35,274 nt of DNA from Phycisphaerales bacterium (GTDB taxonomy: Bacteria; Planctomycetota; Phycisphaerae; Phycisphaerales; SM1A02), in the NCBI GenBank assembly GCA_014237965.1, contig JABABZ010000008.1, positions 1 through 35,274 of the forward strand, in the 5' to 3' direction. The position numbers and the translations under genes are program-made. The notes beneath the pieces are model-generated. The model did not search any database. It was not told the origin of the DNA and saw only the letters and a list, made by a program, of their open reading frames with translations. Shown here piece after piece: positions 19,252 through 27,500 of the stretch. The number at the start of each line of letters is the position of its first letter. Within the stretch, counting starts at the first letter, position 1.

Positions 19252-20051
19252 GCATTTCGCCGAATGATCGACTCCGCTCGCCCGTGGACGGCGGCTTCAC
19301 GCTTCTCGAGACGCTTCTGGCGCTCGCGATGGTGATCACGCTGCTCTTCGTGATGACGAGAGTCTTCGACGATCTCGTCGACGCGCGGCGCCGGATGGAA
19401 CGCAGCGCGTCGATCGTGGAGGGAGCGACGTCGGCATTGGAGCTGCTCGCCCGCGCGGCGGACACCGTGGTCGCGTCCAGTGATTCCGGTGAGGCGGGCG
19501 TGGTCGGCGATGCGACGTCGCTTCTGATCACGCGAAGCGGTGTTGCGACGAGTCGGCTCTCTCGTGCCGGTTCCGACGTCTCTCCGCTGTTCGACAAGCA
19601 TGGCATCGAACTCGGCTTCCGAAACGGCGGTTTCGAAGTGAAGGACGGGGATGGCGGAGCGTGGTCGACCCTGATACCCGAGGTCTTCGCGGTTCGTTTC
19701 CGGTATCACGACGGGACGTCGTGGGCCGGAACCTGGGACAGCAGCGCCTCGGGTCTGCCGGTTGCGATCGAATGCGCCATCTGGACGACTCCGTGGCCGG
19801 AGAATCTGCGACCAGCATGGATTCCGGATGCGGAGGATGAAGGGGCCATCGAGGACGACTCGGAAGACCTCTTCCCGGATGACGCGATCGCGACGGAATT
19901 CGGAAGCGATGCTGACGACCCGTTCTTCGGTTCGCCCACCTTCCTGACCGCGGATGATCCGACGCCTCGCCCCGATCATGTTCGAGTGGTGGCGATCATC
20001 GATGCGATTCCCGGTTCGGAGCCTGGTGAAGAAGGCGAGGTTCGTCCATGA
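19248..20051 (+). CDS. gspJ: Type II secretion minor pseudopilin, GspJ-like
   Basis: ATGA overlap with gspI; DGG|FTLLETLLALAMVITLLFVMTRVFDDL; VFAVRFRYHDGTSWAGTWDSSASGLPVAIE resembles GspJ C-terminal regions. Confidence 0.78.
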   Translation: MSISPNDRLRSPVDGGFTLLETLLALAMVITLLFVMTRVFDDLVDARRRMERSASIVEGATSALELLARAADTVVASSDSGEAGVVGDATSLLITRSGVATSRLSRAGSDVSPLFDKHGIELGFRNGGFEVKDGDGGAWSTLIPEVFAVRFRYHDGTSWAGTWDSSASGLPVAIECAIWTTPWPENLRPAWIPDAEDEGAIEDDSEDLFPDDAIATEFGSDADDPFFGSPTFLTADDPTPRPDHVRVVAIIDAIPGSEPGEEGEVRP

Positions 20052-21808
20052 ATCGGGACACGAGACTCCGATCGGAGATCGAGAGGCGGCGAGGTGTGGC
20101 GCTCGCCGCGGTCCTGCTGGTCGGCATGGGGATCATGCTGCTGGCGCTCGGGGTGATCCATCTGGTGCGTTCGGAAGTCGCGGGACTGGGTGCCGCGGAG
20201 GACCTCGAGCAGTCGCGATTGCTGGGTCGAAGCGCCATCCGCGCCTTCGCCGTCGAGCTGGATCGCGAGCGGGAATTCATGTTGCGAGGAGAGAATCCTC
20301 GCCTTCCGGAGAACATCGAACTGTTCGAGTTGGATGACGGGTCGGGATCCGGAGTCGCCGTCGCTCGTCTGCTTCCAACCGGTCCGGGCGGGGCTCGCCT
20401 GGTGGCGGAAGCAGGGAGACTCGATCTCAACCTGATCGACGCGGAGTCGCTCGCCGATACGGGGTTCATGACGATCGAGGAGGCGAGAACGGTGGTCGCC
20501 GCTCGGAGCGCTCGTCCGGGTGCTCGGTTCGATTCCGTACTCGACCTGCTCTCGCTGGTCGGCGACGTCTCGTTCGGTCCCGTCAGAATTCACGGCCCGC
20601 TCGATGAGATCTCGATCCTCTCGCTGGTCGATGCGGACGAGGGGTCGGCCGGCGACCGGGTGCTCGCTCGCCTCGATGCGGATCTCGGCGCCGATGTTCG
20701 TGGACTGGCGGATCTCCTCACGGTCCACGCTTTCGAGCCGGATGTCTGTCGCGACGGCCTTCCGCGGTTGGTCGATGGGGCCGCATCATCCGATGACGTC
20801 CAGTCGCTGGCACTGGAAGATCGAGACACGGTGACGTTGCTCGAGAAATTCCTCGGGACCGGACCTTCCGGGGATGGCGAGGCGACGGCAGGCGCGGGCA
20901 GGAAGAGATCTTCGAGGAATCGAGCGAGGTCGGAAACGCCGGAGGCCGACACCGAGCGGCCGATCGCGGATTCGAGCGAGAACGAGTTGCTGCCCCGACT
21001 GCGTTCGGTGCAATCGTTGGAGCTTGGCGATCTCGGACTGGCCTACGACTCGGTCACCGATGCCGAGGGTGGTTGGCGGAATGGGCTGCTCGACATCAAC
21101 ACCGCGAGCACGGAAGCGCTTCTGGGCATCGAAGGCATCGGGCCTGAACTGGCGGCGGCCATCGTCGCGCAACGGGAGTCGCTGCCGGTGGACCGCCGAT
21201 TCGATCGTCTCTGGCCCGTGGCGGAAGGGCTCGTCGACATCGCGGAGTGGGATGAGATCGCGCCTCGGATCACCACCCGGTCACTTCTCTGGAGAATGAC
21301 CATCGCGGTCGGTTTCGTCCGAGACGATACGGTCGATGAATCGCTCGAGCACCCCACGGTATGGGAGGTCGTCTTCGATTGCGGTTCGCAACCGCCACGG
21401 GTGGTCGAGCTCCGGGATGTGACGATGCTCGAACTCGTGGCGCGGATCGTCGCCGCGGAATCGGACGGTCTGGAATTCGAATCGACCGGGATCGCCGCGG
21501 ACGGGTCGGCCGGCCTCGATCTGGAGGAAGGACTCTTCGAGGAGGACTCGCTCTTCGAATCTTCGTCGTTGTTCGATGCGTCACCGGGGCTCTTCGATGA
21601 CCAGCCTTCGTTGTTCGAAGGAGATTCACTCTTCGACATGGAATCCGAGCCTGCCGAAGGCTCGGACTTCTTCGATTCGGAGCAGCCGCTCTTCGGCCCC
21701 GATGATGCGAGCAGGAGCGAAGATCCGGGGGAGACGGTCGATTCCGGAGGGGCGTCCAGGGCTCGCGGTCCGGGTGGGCGATGGCGTCCTGCAACCGGAG
21801 GCAGGTAG
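20048..21808 (+). CDS. gspK: Type II secretion minor pseudopilin GspK with acidic C-terminal extension
   Basis: ATGA overlap with gspJ; RRGVALAAVLLVGMGIMLLALGV (GspK-type N-terminus lacking Glu5); helix-hairpin LLDINTASTEALLGIEGIGPELAAAIVAQRES. Confidence 0.85.
   Translation: MNRDTRLRSEIERRRGVALAAVLLVGMGIMLLALGVIHLVRSEVAGLGAAEDLEQSRLLGRSAIRAFAVELDREREFMLRGENPRLPENIELFELDDGSGSGVAVARLLPTGPGGARLVAEAGRLDLNLIDAESLADTGFMTIEEARTVVAARSARPGARFDSVLDLLSLVGDVSFGPVRIHGPLDEISILSLVDADEGSAGDRVLARLDADLGADVRGLADLLTVHAFEPDVCRDGLPRLVDGAASSDDVQSLALEDRDTVTLLEKFLGTGPSGDGEATAGAGRKRSSRNRARSETPEADTERPIADSSENELLPRLRSVQSLELGDLGLAYDSVTDAEGGWRNGLLDINTASTEALLGIEGIGPELAAAIVAQRESLPVDRRFDRLWPVAEGLVDIAEWDEIAPRITTRSLLWRMTIAVGFVRDDTVDESLEHPTVWEVVFDCGSQPPRVVELRDVTMLELVARIVAAESDGLEFESTGIAADGSAGLDLEEGLFEEDSLFESSSLFDASPGLFDDQPSLFEGDSLFDMESEPAEGSDFFDSEQPLFGPDDASRSEDPGETVDSGGASRARGPGGRWRPATGGR
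21530..21706 (+). repeat. Acidic 'LF[DE]' short repeat in the GspK C-terminus
   Basis: GLFEEDSLFESSSLFDASPGLFDDQPSLFEGDSLFDMESEPAEGSDFFDSEQPLFGPDD; seven LF occurrences. Confidence 0.8.
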
Positions 21809-21820
21809 GATCGGTTCACG

Positions 21821-21841
21821 TACCCGTCACCCCTGCGGGTA
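21821..21841 (+). promoter_or_regulatory. Intergenic hairpin TACCCG-TCACCCCTG-CGGGTA between gspK and gspL
   Basis: Perfect 6-bp stem just upstream of the RBS-like GAGGAAGG of the next gene. Confidence 0.35.
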
Positions 21842-21857
21842 GAGGAAGGCGTCGCAC

Positions 21858-23333
21858 ATGGCTCGGAACATCCAACTCGCCGTCGATGTCGGACGTCGCG
21901 CGCTGCGTGCGGCCAAGATCCGTCCCGGTCGGCGGACCACGCTGGCCGCCACGGTCTTCGAGCCCATTCCCGAGGATGTCGCGACGGATGACGCGGAGGC
22001 GATCGGCATCGCTCTCGGCGCGGCGATGGAACGTGCCGGTCTCGGAATCGGCCCCGCGGTGTTCGCGCTTGATCGTTCGATCACGAGTTTCAAGCGGCTT
22101 GAACTTCCGACGGCTGATCCGGACGAACTTCCGGAGATGGTCCAGATCGCCGTCGAACGAGAGCTTCCCATCGAAGCGGGAGATGCGGTGATCGACTTTT
22201 CGATCATCGAACGCACCGCGGATGCCTACGTGATCGAGGCGGTGGCGGTACCGAAGCGAGAGATCGAGAGGATTCACGCGATCGCCGAAGCGGCAGGTCT
22301 GAAGGTCGCTCGAATCGCGCCTCGATGTCATGGTGCCATGCGTCTCGCGGATCCGGTCGAACCGACCTTGTTTCTGGACGTGACCGGGGAAGGCCTGGAG
22401 CTCGGTCTGGTCGAGGGCGGATTTCTCAAGTGGTCCAGAGGCGTCGCCCTGGACGGTGTCGATGGCGCCCCGCCGACTGCGGACGAACTCGTTCCCGAGA
22501 TCCGGCGAAGCTGGTTGAGTTACCGCGTCTCCGCAGGCGACATCGATTCGCCGATGCTTCTGGTCCTGGGCGGCGAACAGATCGCGGACTCCATCGGTCG
22601 CATTTCCGAAGCCACCGGCCTCACCACGCAGCGGTTCATCGGTGATCGTCGGGTGCAGGCCGACGTCGACATGCGCGGTGTCTGGCCGTTGGTGGGACTG
22701 TTGCTTCCGACCGCGAGCGATCGCCAGGTCGACCTGGCGGCTCCGCGGCGAACGCCGGATCGTGCGGCGAGACTTCGCCAGATGATTCTTGCCGCCGCAG
22801 GGTTGTCGATGATCGCGGGAGGCATCGGTTGGACCATCGGAGAATCGCAACTCGAAGCGCTCCGCCTCAATGAGGAAGATCTGCTCGGGAAGGCGAGGGT
22901 CGGGAACGACGAGCATCTGCGATTCAAGAGAGATGTCCTGAGGGCCGACCACCTCGAGGCATGGGCGTCCGTCCGCCCCGCCTGGCTGGAACACCTCCTC
23001 GTGGTGGCCACGCCGGGCATCGACATGGGTGGGACCGTGCTCGACGAATTCGGTGGTTTTCTCGAGGACGAAAAGGTCGAATTCACATCCGGAAAGACGT
23101 TCGTGGTCGATCCGAACGTCCGCATCATCGTCGAAGGAGAATCGCGAAGTCGGGATGCCGCGGCGGAGGTCCGCGCCGTGCTGGTCGCGGACGATCGGTA
23201 CGTCCTGCGAACCACGGGCGCCGATGCCGAAGGTGGAAGGCGCCTTCCCTACCCGTTCGGCTTCTCGATGCGTACGAAGGTGACCGATCCCGGCCCCGCC
23301 GAAGTCGCGCCCGAATCGGGAGGTGCGGAGTGA
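21858..23333 (+). CDS. gspL: Type II secretion GspL-like (PilM actin-fold plus PilN-like) protein
   Basis: NIQLAVDVGRRALRAAKI...PAVFALDRSITSFKRLELP...QIAVERELPIEAGDAVIDF (PilM-like), then a TM segment LRQMILAAAGLSMIAGGIGWTIG and a periplasmic region. Confidence 0.75.
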   Translation: MARNIQLAVDVGRRALRAAKIRPGRRTTLAATVFEPIPEDVATDDAEAIGIALGAAMERAGLGIGPAVFALDRSITSFKRLELPTADPDELPEMVQIAVERELPIEAGDAVIDFSIIERTADAYVIEAVAVPKREIERIHAIAEAAGLKVARIAPRCHGAMRLADPVEPTLFLDVTGEGLELGLVEGGFLKWSRGVALDGVDGAPPTADELVPEIRRSWLSYRVSAGDIDSPMLLVLGGEQIADSIGRISEATGLTTQRFIGDRRVQADVDMRGVWPLVGLLLPTASDRQVDLAAPRRTPDRAARLRQMILAAAGLSMIAGGIGWTIGESQLEALRLNEEDLLGKARVGNDEHLRFKRDVLRADHLEAWASVRPAWLEHLLVVATPGIDMGGTVLDEFGGFLEDEKVEFTSGKTFVVDPNVRIIVEGESRSRDAAAEVRAVLVADDRYVLRTTGADAEGGRRLPYPFGFSMRTKVTDPGPAEVAPESGGAE

Positions 23334-24313
23334 ATCGTCGGGAGCGAAGACTGGTGATCGTCGCGGTCGTCCTGGGCGTGCTGGGTGGCGCCGGTTCGCT
23401 GGGGTGGGCGGTCGGCTCCGGTCGGTTGAACGGCGATCGCACCGAACTCCTGCGAAAGACCGACCTCTATCGGAGAGTCCTGCTGACCGTCAGGGATGAG
23501 CGATTGGAACGCCCGGCTCTCGATGAGCGTCTCGGCGAGGTCGTCGATCGTTCGCTCGGTGGAGAGTTGGAATCCGTCGACAGTGATCTTCGCCGACGTC
23601 TTGCCATGCTGGCCGAATCGGCCGGCGTTCGCGGCGCCAGTGTCTCGACGGTCGGTGCCGCGGTGATCGCGACACCGGCGGCGCGAGAATTCTCGAGATC
23701 GGGGAACGAGCGGGCGTTTCGAGACGAGCCGGACTTCGTGGTGGTGCGAGCGAACGTCAAGGGAGTCGGAACGATCGATGCCGCGGTGCGTTTTCTTCAT
23801 GAACTGGATGCCGCTCCCTGGGTGAAGCGGATCGAGCAGGTCAGGTTCGACCCCGACCGGGAGGGCAAGTCGATCGGGATCGCCGTCGGTGTCGCCACGC
23901 TCTTTCTTCCCGGCCTCGCCGGTGACGGCGAGTTGGATCAACGCCCTCCCTCCTCCCGGAGGCCGGGATCGAGATACGACTCGCTCGTGGCGGCCAATCC
24001 GTTCTCACTGCCCGAGCCGCCGGTGACTCCGTCGAGGACCACATCACCCCCGAAGGTGCTGGTGGCGCCGAAGAATCCTCGGGCGGCCTGGAAGCTGACC
24101 GGGATCATGGAGGGGCCGGATGGAACGGAAGCCTGGCTTCGGCAGGTTGAAACCGGAGAGACGATCGAACTGCTCGTATCGGTCCAGAGGGAAATCGGTG
24201 GGCAGATCGTGCTGCAACTCGACGCCGCCTCAGGCGACATTGCCCGTTTCCGAGTCGGCGAAGAAACCTTCCGAGTGCTGGTCGGTTCGACTCTGGATCG
24301 TCCGCTCCCCTGA
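23330..24313 (+). CDS. GspM/PilO-like protein with a C-terminal GspC/PilP-like (HR) region
   Basis: GTGA overlap with gspL; single N-terminal TM (RRERRLVIVAVVLGVLGGAGSLGWAVG) then PilO-like helices; after a Pro/Ser-rich linker, ANPFSLPEPP...AAWKLTGIMEGPDGTEAWLRQVETGETIELLVSVQREIGGQIVLQLDAASGDIARFRVGEETF resembles PilP/GspC-HR. Confidence 0.62.
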   Translation: MNRRERRLVIVAVVLGVLGGAGSLGWAVGSGRLNGDRTELLRKTDLYRRVLLTVRDERLERPALDERLGEVVDRSLGGELESVDSDLRRRLAMLAESAGVRGASVSTVGAAVIATPAAREFSRSGNERAFRDEPDFVVVRANVKGVGTIDAAVRFLHELDAAPWVKRIEQVRFDPDREGKSIGIAVGVATLFLPGLAGDGELDQRPPSSRRPGSRYDSLVAANPFSLPEPPVTPSRTTSPPKVLVAPKNPRAAWKLTGIMEGPDGTEAWLRQVETGETIELLVSVQREIGGQIVLQLDAASGDIARFRVGEETFRVLVGSTLDRPLP

Positions 24314-24364
24314 AAACCAGCCTTGGTTGGTCCAGAAGTGATGATTTTTGGGTAGAAGACCACG

Positions 24365-24535
24365 ATGGATGGGGGTCCATGGGTACCATGACCACCATAT
24401 GTTGGGGAGTTGGAGTTTTCTTGTTGTGACGCCCTGATCGCCTGGGAAGGATTCCCAGGTCTTCGGTTGGGGTGATGGCCGCTTCGGCGGTTGGGAACGA
24501 CGGATCTGGATGCTCATCAACCGGTCGGAGACCGG
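24365..24535 (+). promoter_or_regulatory. Hairpin-rich leader upstream of the giant secretin-like ORF
   Basis: ATGGA-TGGGGG-TCCAT (24365-24380), mutually exclusive CATGG-GTA-CCATG (24378-24390), CCTGGGA-AGGAT-TCCCAGG (24441-24459), CCGC-TTCG-GCGG (24479-24490), CCGGTC-GGA-GACCGG (24521-24535). Confidence 0.4.
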
Positions 24536-24559
24536 GATCCTGATCCGCTGGAGCCAGAT

Positions 24560-27500
24560 ATGCAGACGACCCGGAAGTGCGTTCGGCGGACCACGTTGGC
24601 AGCGGCCTTGATCGGCTTCCTTGCGGGGATGCCACCGGCCTACTCGCAGGAAGCGGAAGAACCGCCTCGGCCGGTCCTCGATGATCAGGGTGTTCCTCAG
24701 GTTCGGTTCAACTTCAAGAGCCAGACCTGGGATCAGGTGCTCGACTACTTCTCTCGCGTGACGGGACTTCCGATCGTGCGCGATGCGGAGGTTCCGGGCG
24801 GAACGGTCGACTACATCAATCCAACTCCATACCCGCTTCCCAAGGCGCTTGAGACGCTCAATCTCCTCCTGCAGACTCGAGGGCTCGTGCTTCGCGATGA
24901 AGACGGCCGTCTGGTCCTGGAAGATCTTGCACAGATCAAGAAGGAGAACATTCCCACCTTCGTCGGCGACCTTCCGGAGGATGTGACCGCGGACACGCTG
25001 GTGACGCTCATCGTGCCGCTGGTGAACGCCACCGCGGCCAGCGTCTCCGAGCAGCTGAAAGAGATGGTCGCCGATTACGGCATGGTCGTCGCGCTCCCGC
25101 AGCAGAACTCGTTGCTGCTCGTCGAGACCGCGGCGAACGTTCGTCGCATTCAGTTGATCGTCGACGAGCTCGATCGCGAAGACGTCGAGAACCAGGTCGA
25201 ACAGATCCCGCTGAGGTATGCGAGTGCCACCGAGCTTCTTCCCACGCTCACGAAGTTGATGAGCGAGCGAGTGGTCAAGACGGTGACCAAGGGCAAGGCG
25301 AAGGTCCAGGTCGAAGAGGATGTGATGCCCGCGGGGTTCCGCATCACCGCCGACGAACGAACCAACTCGATCATCGCCCGAGGAACACCGCGTCGCCTCG
25401 ATCGGCTTCGGGCCGCCATCGAACTGCTGGACTCCGAGAAGATCGGTTCGGTGATGTCGATGCGGACCATCCAGCTCGAACGTCTCACCGTTGAAGAGGC
25501 GAGGGCGAAACTGGACGCGCTCTTCGCAGGGGTCCCCGAGGGCCAGCGGCCGACCTACGTCGCGCTCGAAGACACGAATCGCCTCACGATCTCCGCTGAT
25601 GCGGGGTTGATCGAGCAAGCCACGAGTTTCCTGGCCGATCTCGAGAGCGGCGGATCCCCAGATGCCCCGGGTACGGCAACCGTCACCCTGTTCTCCCTCG
25701 CACACGCTTCTCCTGAATCGGCGATTCAGGCCTGTCAGGCCGTATTCACGCCTCGACAGGCGGCCGTCGTCAAGTTGGTTCCGGGTCCGGATGGGCGAAG
25801 TCTGGTGGCCGCCGGTCCGGCCGGAGATATCGAATCCGTCCGAAAGACGATCCTGCTCATCGATCGCCCCGGGCGGGTTGATCGCCAGGTTCGATACCTC
25901 ACGGTGGATGCCGTCGATCCCACGGTCGCGGTGGCTCGAGCCACGCGGATGTTCGAGGCGGAGACCGTCGGAGAGCCCACGTGGGAAGTGCAGTCGGACT
26001 TCGATCTTCCGTCCCGCCGGCTGGTGATCGAAGGAACCAAGGAGGCGCTCGACGCATTCGAGCGATCTCTTGCGACCGCGGAAGCGTCGATCGAAGCCAA
26101 GACGATGGTTCGGCAGTTCACCGTGAAATCGACGACGCCGAGTCGTCTCGTGAATTCCATGTCCACGCTCTCGCGGTCCATGCTGAAGCCTCGTGACGGG
26201 AGCCCGTTCACGCCGCCGACGTTCGAAGCGGTCGATGCCCTCGGCCTGCTGGTCGTGACCGCGACGCCGGATCAGCTCGTCACCATCGACACGCTTCTGG
26301 CCACGCTTGACCGCCCCCAGCCTGGAGACGTCACCTATCGCGTGATTCCACTCGGCACGAGCGACGCGGCCGTGCTGTTGGAACGGGCGATGGCGGCGTT
26401 CGATCGGCAGGCGAGTTCGCTGGCGACCGATGAGTTGTCCCGCCCGGAAGTCTCCGTCGACCCGGCTGCAGGCGTGTTCGAGGTGATGGGTTCGACGAAA
26501 TCGGTCCAGGCCTTCGAGCGATCACTGGCCGAAGCACGCCGACTGCTCCCCCCCGCGCCGGTGAGCCGAATGATCGCCATTCGGCAGGCGCGAGCTTCGG
26601 AGATCCTCCCGCCGCTTCTCGCCATGATCGAAATGACGACGGATCTGAGCGACGGCCGGGTGATCTCGCCTCCCACGATCGAGATCGTCACGCCGACCAA
26701 CAGTCTCTGGGTCCGCGGTGATGCGGCTCAGGTCAAGTCGATCGAAGCGTTCGTCCGTGAACTCGACGTCTTCGAGCCGACCGACATGCCGCCGCTTCGA
26801 ATGCTCCAGCTCGCGGGGAGCGACGCGATGCAGATCGCGCGACTGCTGACTTCCAGATACGACGCCCGGCCCAATGACATTCGCCGCGAGCAACCCGTTC
26901 GAGTGGAAGCGGATGCCGCCACCAACACCCTGGTGGTCACCGCGCACGAAGCGGTCTTCGGCGAGATGAAGGAGTTCGTGGAGGCGTTGAATCGCAACAC
27001 CGAGACCGAAGCGGAGCGGGAGACCATGATCTTCCCCTTGCGGCTCGCTCGGGCGATGGATCTCGCAAAGGCGCTCGGAACCCTGTATCCCGAACCGCCG
27101 ATGCCTCTGGATACCCGGGGGCGTCCGCTCCCGCACCTTCGCCAGCCGCGAGAGGTCTTCGTCAGCGCGGATGCGGGCACCAACACGCTGATCATCGAAG
27201 CGCCGAGCGGGCGCAAGGCCAGCTTCGAGGAGCTGGTCAAGCAGCTCGACCGGATCGAGCTTCCGCCGCAGGCGTCACTCAAGACCTGGAACGTGGTTCG
27301 TGGCGAAGGGACGCAGATCGCGACCACGCTTCAGAATCTCGCTCGGCAGGGGGTACTCAGTCGCCCCGGGTCCAATGGCGAGAAGGCGGTCGAAGTCACC
27401 GTCCAGTTCGAGCCTCGCAGCCGGACCCTGATCGTCGCCGGTGATGAGTTCACGTTCGGGAAGATCGAGGAGATTCTCGCCGATCTGGAAGCGGTTCCGG

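Noticed and set aside
22961-23329. Upstream extension of the GspM ORF (track start 22961)
   Set aside because: The extension overlaps gspL in another frame and is Arg/Gly-rich shadow sequence; GTG 23330 gives the expected MNRRERRLVIVAVVLG membrane start with a 4-nt overlap.
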